DNA of 64,000 bases from Saccharibacter sp. 17.LH.SD (GCF_009834805.1 NZ_WVHO01000009.1:2501-66500), one strand, 5' to 3'. Positions 45,417 to 55,564 are shown, counted from the first letter of the stretch. Program-made: numbers and translations. Notes: generated by a model from the sequence alone, not told the origin.

Positions 45417-46367
45417 ATGGATCGTGCCCTTATCATTTTTCAGGCTCTTGCGGAGCCGACGCGTTTAAGAATTTTACGTTTGTTGCGTGAAATGGAACTC
45501 TCTGTGGGGGAGCTGGCCCAAGTTTTGGGGCAGAGCCAGCCGCGTGTCTCTCGCCATGTCAAAGTGTTGGCTGAGGCTGAACTTGTTGTGAGGAGAAAAG
45601 AGGGGAGCTGGGTTTTTCTTGCTTTGGGAGCAGAAAAAGATTTGCAGCCTATTTTTTCTGCCTTGGATCATTGGCATCCGCCTGAATCGGAAGATGAGGA
45701 TGATCTTGGCCGAGCGGATCGGCAGCGACTCCAGGCTGTGCGTAATGTACGCATGGGCGCTGCTGAGGATTGGTTTGAGGTGCATGCCGCAGAATGGGAT
45801 GCGATTCGCTCACTTCATGTTTCCGAGAGTGAAGTGGAAGCAGGTATCCGACACATCATAGGTGACGCCCCCATCGGGAGTCTGGTGGATATCGGCACAG
45901 GCACTGGGCGTATGTTGGAGCTGCTCGCAGGGCAATGTCAGCATGCGCTGGGGTTTGATCGTAGCCCGTCTATGCTGCGTTTGGCGCGTGCTAAGTTGGA
46001 ACATGCTCAAACCGCTTCTGGAGAGAAAATCAATCTCCGGCAAGGTAACTTCTACGCCCTTCCTATTGCTGAGAATGCGACTGACTTAGCGATTATCCAT
46101 CAAGCACTCCGTTATGCTCAGCATCCTGCAGCCGTCATCATAGAAGCGGCACGCATTCTTACGCCGGATGGAAAGCTTTTGGTGGTCGATTTTGCGTCTC
46201 ACCAAAGGGAGGAACTGCGTATGCGCGACGCCCATGTGTATTTGGGGTTTAGCGATCAACAAATGAAAGATTGGTTCCACTCAGCAGGATTGGATCTCGT
46301 ATCTACGCAGGCTTTGGCAGGGGAACTAACTGTGAAGATGTGGCTTGGTCAGCTTCAATCAAAATAA
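45417..46367 (+). CDS. ArsR-family regulator fused to SAM-dependent methyltransferase
   Basis: 316 residues. Residues 1-90 are a winged helix of ArsR type (L-A-E-P-T-R-L-R-I-L-R-L-L; S-Q-P-R-V-S-R-H-V-K-V-L as recognition helix) without the cysteine metal sites. From about 140 comes a class I methyltransferase (V-D-I-G-T-G-T-G-R-M-L-E-L near 157, G-F-D-R-S-P-S-M-L). This fusion next to metF is recurrent in Alphaproteobacteria; ArsR relatives such as SahR sense S-adenosylhomocysteine and control methionine genes. A regulator of metE and metF responding to SAM or SAH is the best guess. Whether the methyltransferase part is active cannot be seen. Confidence 0.85.
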   Translation: MDRALIIFQALAEPTRLRILRLLREMELSVGELAQVLGQSQPRVSRHVKVLAEAELVVRRKEGSWVFLALGAEKDLQPIFSALDHWHPPESEDEDDLGRADRQRLQAVRNVRMGAAEDWFEVHAAEWDAIRSLHVSESEVEAGIRHIIGDAPIGSLVDIGTGTGRMLELLAGQCQHALGFDRSPSMLRLARAKLEHAQTASGEKINLRQGNFYALPIAENATDLAIIHQALRYAQHPAAVIIEAARILTPDGKLLVVDFASHQREELRMRDAHVYLGFSDQQMKDWFHSAGLDLVSTQALAGELTVKMWLGQLQSK

Positions 46368-46410
46368 CTGAAGGACGCTTTACGCGTATGTAAGAGGAAA
46401 TTTATTTGTC

Positions 46411-47277
46411 ATGCCCGAAATTTCATTCGAATTTTTCCCTGCCAAAACAGAGGACGGGGCTGTTTCATTACTGAAGACAGCTCAGACATTAGCGGAGTTT
46501 GATCCGCGATTTATGTCGGTAACCTATGGTGCGGGAGGATCAACTCAAGGCCGGACGCTTGCAACACTGTGTGATATGGCGAAGTGTGTTTCTGTGCCGC
46601 TGGCCGGGCATTTGACATGTGTTGGCGCCTCTAAAGGGGAAGTGGACGATGTGGCTCGGTCCTTTTGGGATGCCGGAATTCGCCATATTGTTGCTTTGCG
46701 CGGTGACCCTCGGCCGGTTGATGGGAAAGCGCAACGGTTTGAGCCGCATCCGCAAGGGTACCGTAATGCCGCAGAGTTAGTGAGTGGTCTGAAGAAAATT
46801 GCGCCATTTGAGATTTCTGTAGCGGCTTATCCTGAGACGCATCCGGAAGCTCTCAGTCCTGAAGCGGACCTTGATAATTTAAAGCGTAAGTTCGATGCTG
46901 GTGCAGACCGTGCGATTACGCAATTCTTTTTCGATGCGGATATTTTCTTGCGTTTTCGTGATCGTCTTAGTGCTGCGCATATTACCAAACCCGTTATTCC
47001 AGGTATTTTGCCTTTGAGTAGCGCAGTCCAAGCATGGAAGTTTGCTGCAATGTGCGGGGCGTCTATTCCAGAGGAATTGCGTGTTCTTTATGGTGATCTT
47101 GATAAATCGCCAGCAGTACGCGCCCGAATTTCAGCTATTTTAGCAGATCGTCTATGCCAAAAACTGGTAGCAGAAGAGGTCGGTCATTTTCATTTCTATA
47201 CTTTGAATCAGGCTGTGCCGTGCTCGGCATTGAGCCTTCTTCTAAGGCATGGAAAAGTACCATCATCCTTAGAGTAA
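46411..47277 (+). CDS. metF: 5,10-methylenetetrahydrofolate reductase
   Basis: 288 residues, a TIM barrel of usual length: S-F-E-F-F-P-A-K at the start, S-V-T-Y-G-A-G-G-S-T near residue 37 and L-R-G-D-P-R near 96, F-F-F-D-A-D near 172. It makes the 5-methyl-THF used by MetE, so the two neighbouring genes form one pathway step. It follows the regulator gene by 43 bases; ATG at 46411 comes after AAGAGGAAA. Confidence 0.95.
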   Translation: MPEISFEFFPAKTEDGAVSLLKTAQTLAEFDPRFMSVTYGAGGSTQGRTLATLCDMAKCVSVPLAGHLTCVGASKGEVDDVARSFWDAGIRHIVALRGDPRPVDGKAQRFEPHPQGYRNAAELVSGLKKIAPFEISVAAYPETHPEALSPEADLDNLKRKFDAGADRAITQFFFDADIFLRFRDRLSAAHITKPVIPGILPLSSAVQAWKFAAMCGASIPEELRVLYGDLDKSPAVRARISAILADRLCQKLVAEEVGHFHFYTLNQAVPCSALSLLLRHGKVPSSLE

Positions 47278-47299
47278 GTCGTTAAAAAGAGCGATTAAC

Positions 47300-47329
47300 A
47301 AAAAAGCCCTCCAGTTGGAGGGCTTTTTT
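47300..47329. terminator. Bidirectional terminator between metF and infC
   Basis: AAAAAA-GCCCTCC-AGTT-GGAGGGC-TTTTTT is symmetric, with T runs after the stem on both strands, and lies between two convergent genes. Confidence 0.93.
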
Positions 47330-47338
47330 GAGGAAAGG

Positions 47339-47899
47339 TTATTTGGCGTCACGCTGTTTATTGGGCGCCAGAACCATAATCATCTGTCGGTTCTCAAGAC
47401 GTGGTCGTTGTTCAGCTTTCGCAATTTCTTCGGTCGCTGCGCGGATGCGTTCCATCATCTTGTAGCCAAGCTCTTGGTGAGCAACCTCACGCCCTTTGAA
47501 GCGTAGGGATACCTTCACCTTGTCTCCATCCTCTAAGAAGGACATGACGGCTTTGGCCTTTGTTTGGAAGTCATGCTCGCCCGTACCGGGACGAATTTTC
47601 ACTTCCTTGATTTCAATGACCTTTTGTTTCTTACGAGCTTCATTACGCTTTTTCTGCTGCTCGTATTTGAATTTGCCGTAGTCGAGAATCTTGGCCACGG
47701 GAGGTTCAGCAGTTGGGCTGATCTCTAATAGATCGAGTCCCTCTGAGAAAGCACGCGCAAGTGCATCACGAGTTGGCATGATGCCAACCATTTCGCCGTC
47801 AGCGTCGATGACACGGACCTGCGGCACACGGATCTCTTCATTGACGCGCGGTCCCTCCCGATGAGGGCCGGCGTTAAACGGCGGTCTAGCTATGGTCAA
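47339..47899 (-). CDS. infC: Translation initiation factor IF-3
   Basis: Up to 186 residues. N domain (V-N-E-E-I-R-V-P-Q-V-R-V-I-D), linker rich in K and R (Y-E-Q-Q-K-K-R-N-E-A-R-K-K-Q) and C domain (E-V-K-I-R-P-G-T-G-E-H-D-F). The interval here uses TTG at 47899, but AGGAG touches that codon directly (no spacer). The next-but-one codon, ATA at 47893, lies six bases after AGGAG, the ideal distance. E. coli infC uses AUU, so an AUA start that lets IF-3 control its own synthesis is plausible. thrS lies about 120 bases upstream on the same strand, as in many bacteria; rpmI and rplT do not follow here. Confidence 0.95.
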   Translation of the reverse strand: MTIARPPFNAGPHREGPRVNEEIRVPQVRVIDADGEMVGIMPTRDALARAFSEGLDLLEISPTAEPPVAKILDYGKFKYEQQKKRNEARKKQKVIEIKEVKIRPGTGEHDFQTKAKAVMSFLEDGDKVKVSLRFKGREVAHQELGYKMMERIRAATEEIAKAEQRPRLENRQMIMVLAPNKQRDAK

Positions 47900-48015
47900 C
47901 TCCTGTCACTTCATTCTCTTATTCCCATCGACCTATTTAAAAGGTGATGAGGGATATGTGTTATTCCGATTCAGTCATAGCCCTGGCATGAGGGAGGTGC
48001 AAGGGCTTGTCTTCC

Positions 48016-49962
48016 CTAGATATGCGTATCTGTTTTCTGACGCGCAATATCAGGTGCTTGTGCTTCTTGGCTGAGCTCATGAATTGCGTCATCCAGGGAG
48101 CACACTTTTTGGTTTTGTTGGCCTAAACGACGCATGCTGACGGTTTGTTCCTCAGCCTCACGACGGCCAACAACCAAAATAACGGGAACGCGTGCAAGAC
48201 TATGCTCACGTACTTTGGCATTGATTTTCTCATTACGCGTATCGAGTTCAACGTGAAGCCCTGCTTGACGCAGTTGTGAAGCAACTGTCTGAGCATAATC
48301 AGCCGCATCTGTCACGATGCTTGCAACGACGACTTGAGTTGGTGCGAGCCAAAGGGGGAATTTCCCGGAAAATTGTTCGATTAAGATTCCCAAGAAACGC
48401 TCAAAACTGCCGAGAATAGCCCGGTGTAACATGACGGGACGGTGGCGAGCACTGTCTTCCCCGATGTAAGAGGCATCCAGCCGTTCTGGTAGGACATAAT
48501 CCACTTGCAGGGTTCCGCACTGCCAATCACGTCCGATGGCATCTGTGAGGACGAATTCTAGCTTAGGTCCGTAAAAGGCACCTTCACCTGGGTTGAGTTC
48601 ATAATCAACACCAACCATTTCACAGGCGCGTTTCAAAGAATTTTCAGCACGGTCCCATACATCATCCGATCCTGCACGTGTTTCTGGACGGTCTGAGAAT
48701 TTGACGCGGAAGCTCTCGAAGCCGAAGTCTTTATAAACTTCCCCTAGCATGGTGACGAAACGTGCTGTTTCATCAGCGATCTGGTCGTCTGTGCAGAAAA
48801 TATGGGCATCATCTTGTGTAAAACCACGCACGCGCATGATTCCGTGTAAGGAGCCAGAAGGTTCATAGCGATGGCAAGCGCCAAACTCTGCCATACGGAG
48901 TGGAAGTTCGCGATAAGAGCGTAACCCGTGGCGGAAAATTTGAACGTGACAGGGGCAGTTCATCGGCTTGAGGGCGAGAGTTTTATCTTCATCCTCAACG
49001 GTCGCGATGAACATATTTTCGCGATATTTATCCCAGTGGCCAGACGCCTCCCATAGCGCTCGATCTACGAGCTGAGGCGTACGAACTTCTTGATAATCAT
49101 GGCGTTGCTGAGCACGGCGCATATAGTCTTGAACAGTGGAATAGAGGCGCCAGCCTTTAGCATGCCAGAAAATCTGACCGACGGCTTCTTCTTGAATATG
49201 GAAAAGGTCCATCTCTCGGCCAATGCGGCGATGATCGCGCTTTTCGGCTTCTTCAAGACGTTGGAGATAGGCTTTAAGTTCTTTTTTATCGCGCCATGCG
49301 GTGCCGTAAATGCGGGTGAGCATAGGGTTGCGATGATCGCCGCGCCAATAGGCGCCGGCAACGCGCATCAGCTTGAAGGCATTACCAACGTCAGCCGTTG
49401 TGCGCAGATGTGGTCCACGGCATAAATCGAGCCATTCCCCTTGGCGGTAGATGGAAATTTCCTCAGTTTCGGGAAGGTCACGTATCAGTTCTGCTTTAAA
49501 TTTTTCCCCGCGTTCTTCAAAGAAGCGAATAGCGTCATTCCGATCCCAAACTTCACGTTCGAAAGCTGTTTCCTTGGCAATGATTTCTTCCATCTTCTTT
49601 TCGATGGCTTCGAAATCATCGGGGGTAAAGGGCTTGTCACGTGCAAAATCGTAATAAAAGCCGTCTTTAATGCTGGGGCCAATGGTCACTTGAGTTCCAG
49701 GCCATAAAGTTTGCACGGCCTCTGCGAGGACATGCGCTGCATCATGACGGATCATGTCCAGAACGTCGTCATCTTTACGTGTAATGAAGCGAAGCGCTGC
49801 ATCGTGCGTGATGGTCGTCGCAAGATCAACAAGATTGCCATCGACTTCCATCGCGAGAGCTGCACGGGCGAGGCCTGGACCAATGGAGTTGGCGATTGCC
49901 GTGCCTGTTACTGCCTCATCGAAGGTGCGAATACTTCCGTCGGGCAGAGTAATGGCAGGCAT
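48016..49962 (-). CDS. thrS: Threonine--tRNA ligase
   Basis: 648 residues. TGS domain (residues 1-60), editing domain with H-D-A-A-H-V near 75 and a second cluster, class II catalytic core ([34 protein letters not shown]) and a C-terminal anticodon-binding domain. AAGGAG lies seven bases before ATG. It probably belongs to a minus-strand group with grpE, the family 9 glycosyltransferase and infC. Confidence 0.97.
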   Translation of the reverse strand: MPAITLPDGSIRTFDEAVTGTAIANSIGPGLARAALAMEVDGNLVDLATTITHDAALRFITRKDDDVLDMIRHDAAHVLAEAVQTLWPGTQVTIGPSIKDGFYYDFARDKPFTPDDFEAIEKKMEEIIAKETAFEREVWDRNDAIRFFEERGEKFKAELIRDLPETEEISIYRQGEWLDLCRGPHLRTTADVGNAFKLMRVAGAYWRGDHRNPMLTRIYGTAWRDKKELKAYLQRLEEAEKRDHRRIGREMDLFHIQEEAVGQIFWHAKGWRLYSTVQDYMRRAQQRHDYQEVRTPQLVDRALWEASGHWDKYRENMFIATVEDEDKTLALKPMNCPCHVQIFRHGLRSYRELPLRMAEFGACHRYEPSGSLHGIMRVRGFTQDDAHIFCTDDQIADETARFVTMLGEVYKDFGFESFRVKFSDRPETRAGSDDVWDRAENSLKRACEMVGVDYELNPGEGAFYGPKLEFVLTDAIGRDWQCGTLQVDYVLPERLDASYIGEDSARHRPVMLHRAILGSFERFLGILIEQFSGKFPLWLAPTQVVVASIVTDAADYAQTVASQLRQAGLHVELDTRNEKINAKVREHSLARVPVILVVGRREAEEQTVSMRRLGQQNQKVCSLDDAIHELSQEAQAPDIARQKTDTHI

Positions 49963-50043
49963 GAGAGTACTCCTTGGTCTAAAGCGTTAATGGCATATGG
50001 AGGGTGAGAGGCTTACGACTCAGCAACATCACCCTGTGATTCA

Positions 50044-51003
50044 TCAGGGGGTGGGACTTTGCACTCTTTTTCTCTGTGGCTCAAGTTTGAGAAGAGGCCA
50101 GGAGGCGAGATAAGCGGTAACACGCTCCACGGTAAGCTTTGTGAGGTCGTCAACGAGAAGCATTTGGCTATAGCCAGGAGTGAGGGAAAGTGGTGCGCAT
50201 CGCCGTGGATCGCTCTCTGAGGAAAAGAGAGTGAGGCTAGGGCGGTCCATAGTCGCAGCGATATGCATTGGACCTGTATCGTTACCGATCACGAAGTGTG
50301 CTTGATGAATTAGCCCTGAGAGCTCAATCAAAGAGGTTTGTCCTGTGAGGTCAATGGCATTGGGGACATGTTGCGTAATGGAGGTGCCAAGTGATTTGTG
50401 AGCTGGGGCTCCGACGATTACCGGTGTTAACCCACAATTTTTTAAATAAGTGGCGAGAGCGGAGAAGTGCTCGATCGGCCACTGTTTGGCTGGGCGGTGG
50501 GACGCCGCTCCAGGGACTAAGACGACGTAAGGCTCTGTTATGATTGGGCCATATTCAACGAGCCACATGGGGACTTCGCGTGGGCGAGGCGTGATCCCTG
50601 CGGCGAGAAGTTGATCATTCTGACGGGTAAGCGTGTGCATCTGCCGCGCCATGGGATTGAGGTGCGGAGCATTGGCTTGAGGAATTTGCCCTGACCAGAA
50701 AGGGGGCTTGGTAAAACGGAAATAAAGCCTTGTGCGCCCAGAATTCTGGAGGTCAAAAACACGATCAAATCGTCGGATGTGGCGATAAAGCGAGAGTAGG
50801 GCACGCCAGTCTGTAAGCTTAGGTCGATTATCCACGATAACACTGTCAAACCACGGGCTTTTTTGTGCCAGAGATATGTAAGGCGAACTCGTGAGAAGAC
50901 TTAAATGATCGTCAGGAAAGGCGTGACGAAGTGAAGCAAAGGCACTGAACGCTTGGAACATATCCCCTAGTGCACCATGTTTGATGACGAGGATATGAGC
51001 CAT
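50044..51003 (-). CDS. Glycosyltransferase family 9 (heptosyltransferase-like)
   Basis: 319 residues. V-I-K-H-G-A-L-G-D-M-F-Q-A near residue 6, L-V-P-G-A-A near 162 and I-G-N-D-T-G-P-M-H-I-A-A near 236 are the ADP-heptose-binding marks of the family. It should add heptose or a similar sugar to the lipopolysaccharide core in the cytoplasm. It lies 25 bases downstream of grpE. Confidence 0.88.
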   Translation of the reverse strand: MAHILVIKHGALGDMFQAFSAFASLRHAFPDDHLSLLTSSPYISLAQKSPWFDSVIVDNRPKLTDWRALLSLYRHIRRFDRVFDLQNSGRTRLYFRFTKPPFWSGQIPQANAPHLNPMARQMHTLTRQNDQLLAAGITPRPREVPMWLVEYGPIITEPYVVLVPGAASHRPAKQWPIEHFSALATYLKNCGLTPVIVGAPAHKSLGTSITQHVPNAIDLTGQTSLIELSGLIHQAHFVIGNDTGPMHIAATMDRPSLTLFSSESDPRRCAPLSLTPGYSQMLLVDDLTKLTVERVTAYLASWPLLKLEPQRKRVQSPTP

Positions 51004-51028
51004 GCGATCAGATTCCCAAGACTACTGA

Positions 51029-51643
51029 TTATTCAGGTTTTTTACCTGTAGAGGCACTATTGGCGACAACAACCATAGCTGGCTTTAGGAGACGGTCTTT
51101 TAAGAGCCATGTTGGTGAGTAGGCCTGCACAACGTAACCAGGTGCATGGTCGGGGGATTCAACCTCTTGCATAGCTTGGTGAAGATTCGCATCGAATGGT
51201 TTGTTGTGAGCATCGCTGCGTGTGATGCCGTTTCGCTCTAGAATGGAGATAAATGAGCGCTCGGTGCTTTCAAAACCTTCTCTCAAGCGTGTGATAATGT
51301 TGCTTTCACCTTCTTCTGCTGGAGGAAGAGAAGCAACACCACGTTGAAGGTTTTCAGCAGCTTCGACGACATCCTTAGCAAATTTCTGAACCGCATATTG
51401 GCGGGCATCCTCAACATCACGCTTAGCGCGTGTGCGGAGGTTTTGGTTGTCAGCTTCAGAGCGTAACCAGCGATTCTTCATTTCTTCTAATTCAGCTTCA
51501 AGGGCTGCAATACGTTCTTCTGGTGTGGTTTCTGTTGCTGGCGTTTCTGCACCATGCTCTTCCTTGTGGGAGGTGTGTGATGCTGTGTTATCTTGCTTTG
51601 TTTCTTGATGTTCGGTCTCGGTATGAGGATTTTGTTCTGTCAT
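51029..51643 (-). CDS. grpE: Nucleotide exchange factor GrpE
   Basis: 204 residues. A long charged N terminus (E, H, T and K; residues 1-45), a coiled-coil helix from about 45 to 105 (R-I-A-A-L-E-A-E-L-E-E-M-K-N-R-W-L-R-S-E-A), and the C-terminal beta wing with G-Y-V-V-Q-A-Y-S-P-T-W-L-L-K-D-R-L-L-K-P-A. It releases ADP from DnaK. Upstream, CTTGCTT and, 13 bases on, CATTATT could be a heat-shock sigma promoter, but the match is loose. Confidence 0.96.
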   Translation of the reverse strand: MTEQNPHTETEHQETKQDNTASHTSHKEEHGAETPATETTPEERIAALEAELEEMKNRWLRSEADNQNLRTRAKRDVEDARQYAVQKFAKDVVEAAENLQRGVASLPPAEEGESNIITRLREGFESTERSFISILERNGITRSDAHNKPFDANLHQAMQEVESPDHAPGYVVQAYSPTWLLKDRLLKPAMVVVANSASTGKKPE

Positions 51644-51893
51644 AGCACGCCCCTGTTGCGTCTTTCTGGAAATGGGCCTTCAGGACGACCCCACCTGCTT
51701 GTCCAAATAATGATCATTGCGATGAAAGCAAGGGGGAAGATGCATTGTATAAGTCTTTGATTCTCTCTAAGGGTCGCAGAAATCGTGATGTTTGAGCGAT
51801 GTTTGTATTTCATGCTAACATCCGAGAAGCCTTAGTTCTTCTTGGTAATTAAGAAAGAACGTTACATGGTTCGAGACGACCATAGGAGCGATC
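51644..51893. other. Divergent promoter region between grpE and the response regulator
   Basis: 250 bases without a gene. It must hold promoters in both directions. AGGAGCG lies just before the ATG of the response regulator at 51894. No clear operator was seen. Confidence 0.4.
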
Positions 51894-52670
51894 ATGACAA
51901 AGCCTAGCCTGGCGGGTATGGAGAAGAGTTCCTTGGATGAAACCCAGGGCACACGGGCGGAGGGTGCCCCCATTATCACCTTAGTGGATGATGACCGTAA
52001 TATTCTCGCATCGGTGCAGATGAGCCTCGAAGCTGAAGGGTTTACGGTTCATACCTATACTGACGGGGAGAGTGCGCTCCAGGGGTTATTGTCGCGTCCT
52101 GTATCATTGGCCGTTTTGGATGTAAAAATGCCACGGATGGACGGTATGGAGCTGTTGAAACGTTTGCGCGCGCGCTCCAATATGCCAGTCATTTTTTTGA
52201 CGTCTAAGAATGAAGAAATGGACCAATTAATGGGGCTTCGCCTTGGGGCGGATGACTATATTACTAAGCCATTTTCACTTAAATTACTGGTAGAGCGGAT
52301 TAGAGCGCTTTTGCGGCGTCATGAGGTGAGTCAGGCCGAGGCAACGGGCGAGGCCGGAGTTGGGCAATCCATTCTAATGCGTGGCGCTTTGGCTTTGGAT
52401 GAGGCACGCCATCAATGTTTATGGAATTCAAAAGAAGTTGCTTTAACCGTGACGGAATTCCTCCTTGTGAAGGCCTTGGTTGTGCGGCCAGGGCTTGTGA
52501 AATCTCGTGATCAATTGATAGATGCGGCCTATGGGGACAGCATCTATGTTGATGATCGTACAATTGATAGTCACATCAAACGTGTCAGGAAAAAATTTCG
52601 ACAAGTTGATGAGAATTTCAATCAAATCGAAACGCTCTATGGCGTAGGCTATCGCTACCGAGAGGCCTAG
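51894..52670 (+). CDS. chvI: Two-component response regulator, OmpR family (ChvI-like)
   Basis: 258 residues. Receiver domain from about 27 ([10 protein letters not shown]) with phospho-acceptor D in [12 protein letters not shown] and K in I-T-K-P-F-S; C-terminal winged helix ending G-V-G-Y-R-Y-R-E-A. With the following kinase and rapZ nearby, this is the alphaproteobacterial ChvI/ExoR-type system that responds to acid and envelope stress. An acid-sensing role in an acetic acid bacterium is plausible but inferred. Confidence 0.88.
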   Translation: MTKPSLAGMEKSSLDETQGTRAEGAPIITLVDDDRNILASVQMSLEAEGFTVHTYTDGESALQGLLSRPVSLAVLDVKMPRMDGMELLKRLRARSNMPVIFLTSKNEEMDQLMGLRLGADDYITKPFSLKLLVERIRALLRRHEVSQAEATGEAGVGQSILMRGALALDEARHQCLWNSKEVALTVTEFLLVKALVVRPGLVKSRDQLIDAAYGDSIYVDDRTIDSHIKRVRKKFRQVDENFNQIETLYGVGYRYREA

Positions 52671-52756
52671 CTTCCCTCCCTGGCGCAGGGACGAGTGAGA
52701 TTACGCAGATAGGCTATGGTAGAGGGTTGATGATTGAGTAGAGCTGGGTGAAATAA

Positions 52757-54469
52757 ATGACGAGGCGTTCTCTTTTTACCTGGCTGATCAAGCTACAACA
52801 TTGGTTCTCCCCTTTGTTGGGGCGGATGCTGTTGGTGAATATTCTGCCGCTTATTTTGCTGGCAGGGATGCTTTTATACATCAATCAGTATCAGCGCAGC
52901 CTTTTGGAAGCGGATGTGACGGCTTTGCGCGAGCAAGCGCATATTTATGCGGGAGCCTTAGGAGAATCCGCAGTTCGACGTGGGGGATGGAATGCGGCCC
53001 GTCTTGATGTGGATTTGGCTCGTCCTCTGTTGAAAAGCCTCATGGACTCAAGTTTGAATGCCCATGCGCGTTTGTATGATCTTGATGGTCGTTTATCGGT
53101 CGATAGTCATCGAGATTTTCAGGCAAGTCATCCAGAACAAGGGGGAAATACGAGTGAAGGACGGTGGGAACCGCCCCAGAATAGTCTGGTGGACCGCTTC
53201 TATGCTTGGATTTTATTAAGGCTACCTCTCACCTCGGATGAAGGGCCTGTCCCGCTTGATAATTCGGCTGATAGTGATGAAAATAGTAAGACAATAGAGA
53301 AAAGTGGAAAAGCTGTACCCGCCCAAGTAGAGCTTCCGCCCTATATTCGCCGGACAGATGCTCATGAACTGGTGATTACAGTGGTGGAGCCTATCATCCA
53401 CGATGGTAAGACATTGGGTGAGATACAGTTAACGCGACATGCTCCAGAAATTGATCGTTCTTTGTTTGCCGTTAGGTCGTCCATTTTATCGCTCTTGTTG
53501 CTGACCTTATGTGTCACTGTCTTCTTGTCGTGGTATTTATCATTGACGATTGCGCGTCCCTTACGACGCCTTGTGGCGGCTTCTCATGACATGCGAGAGC
53601 CGGGTTCTGGGAAGGGACGGGAAGATTGCGTGCCTCAAAATTTGCTCAGCCGTAAGGATGAGATTGGGTCCCTTGCACGGGCGTTAAGGCGGAGTACTTT
53701 GGCACTTTGGGCACGGCTCGATGATACAGAGCGTTTTGCTGCTGAAGTAAGCCATGAATTAAAAAATCCGCTTTCGTCTATTCGTTCAGCTCTTGAGACA
53801 TTGCCACGTATTCGTGATCTTAAAGCGCGCGATCGTTTACTGGAGATTTTACAGGGGGATGTGCTGCGCCTTAACCGTCTTATTACCGATATATCAGACG
53901 CAAGTCGTGTTGAGGGTGATCTAAGACGAGGTCAGCGTGATTGTGTCGATATTGTTTCGCTTCTTGGTGTGATCGTAGAGATGCATCAAACAACGCGGAG
54001 TGAAGATGATACGATTCTCGTTTTAAAAACGGCATCTCCGGCGGATACATTATGTGTTCGTGCGATAGAGGACCGTCTTGTTCAAGTGCTGCGTAATTTG
54101 ATTAGCAATGCGATATCATTCTCCCCCCCACGGGGTGTGATCACGATTCATGTAGCTCCTTGCCGGGGGGAGGAGCGCGCCACTGGGGAGCATTCTTTGA
54201 AGTCAGATATTGAAATTTGTGTGGAAGATGAAGGACCTGGGGTTCCTCCAACAAAATTAGAGAGTATTTTTGAACGCTTTTACTCTGAGCGCCCTGGGAA
54301 TGAGCGATTTGGTCAGCATTCTGGATTAGGCCTTGCCATTAGTCGCCAAATTATTCAGGCGCTTGATGGGGAGCTTTATGCAGAAAATCGATATGACAAA
54401 ACAGCTGATATGTTAGAAACCAATATCATTGGAGCGCGTTTTGTTGTTCGGCTGCCACGATGTGGTTGA
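52757..54469 (+). CDS. chvG: Sensor histidine kinase (ChvG-like)
   Basis: 570 residues. Membrane helix near 25-43, a periplasmic sensor region of about 200 residues containing a polar acidic stretch (residues 135-195), a second membrane helix near 237-260, HAMP, the HisKA box F-A-A-E-V-S-H-E-L-K-N-P-L-S near 327 and an ATPase domain with N-A-I-S-F-S-P, D-E-G-P-G-V-P and G-L-G-L-A-I-S-R. It should phosphorylate the regulator encoded just upstream (87-base gap). Confidence 0.88.
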   Translation: MTRRSLFTWLIKLQHWFSPLLGRMLLVNILPLILLAGMLLYINQYQRSLLEADVTALREQAHIYAGALGESAVRRGGWNAARLDVDLARPLLKSLMDSSLNAHARLYDLDGRLSVDSHRDFQASHPEQGGNTSEGRWEPPQNSLVDRFYAWILLRLPLTSDEGPVPLDNSADSDENSKTIEKSGKAVPAQVELPPYIRRTDAHELVITVVEPIIHDGKTLGEIQLTRHAPEIDRSLFAVRSSILSLLLLTLCVTVFLSWYLSLTIARPLRRLVAASHDMREPGSGKGREDCVPQNLLSRKDEIGSLARALRRSTLALWARLDDTERFAAEVSHELKNPLSSIRSALETLPRIRDLKARDRLLEILQGDVLRLNRLITDISDASRVEGDLRRGQRDCVDIVSLLGVIVEMHQTTRSEDDTILVLKTASPADTLCVRAIEDRLVQVLRNLISNAISFSPPRGVITIHVAPCRGEERATGEHSLKSDIEICVEDEGPGVPPTKLESIFERFYSERPGNERFGQHSGLGLAISRQIIQALDGELYAENRYDKTADMLETNIIGARFVVRLPRCG

Positions 54470-54576
54470 TGGTAATGAGAGATTATAAAAATTTTTCCCA
54501 TTATAACATAGGCAGTATGGTTCTGTAGTTATGGTTATAATGAGTGTCTTTTAGTCGTGCAGTTGGAGTGTCAAAA

Positions 54577-55506
54577 ATGACGGATCATCATTCTCGGCGT
54601 ATCGTGGTGGTGACGGGGCTCTCTGGTGCCGGGAAGTCCTCCATTTTGAAAATGTTGGAGGACTTGGATTATGAAGTGGTCGACAATCCACCGTTAGACC
54701 TTTTGGATGCGTTAACAGGTAGTGCGGGTAAACGGCTAGCGATTGGGATTGACGTTCGAAGCCGGGGGTTTGAGGCTCATCGGGTGTTGGAGCGTTTGTC
54801 ACGTTTGAGGGCATTGCCTCATTGTGCGGTCCAGTTGCTTTATGCCACGGCAGAGAATGATGTGATTTTACGGCGCTTTACGGCAACGCGGCGGCGTCAT
54901 CCATTGGTGAGTGGGGGCAGTGTATTAACCGGCATTGAGCAGGAAGCCGATCTCTTAGAACCGTTACGGGCTGATGCGGATTTAGTGATTGATACGTCTG
55001 ATTTGCCGGTGCCGGAGTTGCGCCGTCTCATAACCGCTCGCTTTGGAGAAGGGGCAGGGAGCGATCTTTCGGTCGTGCTTATGTCCTTTGCCTATCCTGC
55101 AGGTCTACCACGCGAGGCAGATATCGTCTTGGATGCTCGGTTTCTTCGTAACCCACATTATGATGAGACATTACGTCCGCGGACAGGGCTTGAGGCTGAT
55201 GTCGCGCATTATGTTCAGGAAGATCCCTTTTATGCGCCCTTTTACCAGCATGTTTTGGGATTAATTCGGGTTGTGTTGCCTCGCTTTATCGCTGAGGGGA
55301 AAAAATACGTTACGATTGCTATTGGATGTAGTGGTGGACGTCATCGTTCAGTGACCATTGTTGAAGCATTAGCGCGAGATCTTGCGCTTTTCGAGAATGA
55401 CATAGGGGAAACACACGTGCCGGTAATGGTTTTACACCGTGAATTGGCGCGGCAGGGATTGGCTTCGTGGCGCTGGGCCATCCCTCCAGAGACGGGTAAC
55501 GCCTGA
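54577..55506 (+). CDS. rapZ: RNase adapter protein RapZ
   Basis: 309 residues from ATG at 54577, after GGAG; GTG at 54544 is less likely. P-loop V-V-T-G-L-S-G-A-G-K-S, then D-V-R-S-R-G-F and the C-terminal I-A-I-G-C-S-G-G-R-H-R-S-V. RapZ is known from E. coli to control glmZ decay and amino sugar synthesis. In many Alphaproteobacteria it lies in the order chvI-chvG-hprK-rapZ-PTS; here hprK and the PTS genes are missing, so its PTS link is lost at this locus. Confidence 0.92.
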   Translation: MTDHHSRRIVVVTGLSGAGKSSILKMLEDLDYEVVDNPPLDLLDALTGSAGKRLAIGIDVRSRGFEAHRVLERLSRLRALPHCAVQLLYATAENDVILRRFTATRRRHPLVSGGSVLTGIEQEADLLEPLRADADLVIDTSDLPVPELRRLITARFGEGAGSDLSVVLMSFAYPAGLPREADIVLDARFLRNPHYDETLRPRTGLEADVAHYVQEDPFYAPFYQHVLGLIRVVLPRFIAEGKKYVTIAIGCSGGRHRSVTIVEALARDLALFENDIGETHVPVMVLHRELARQGLASWRWAIPPETGNA

Positions 55507-55564
55507 TCATATGATTTTTAGAGCGTGGAGGGTGTGAGATCAGTAATTCCTGAAAGTAAGAGAC

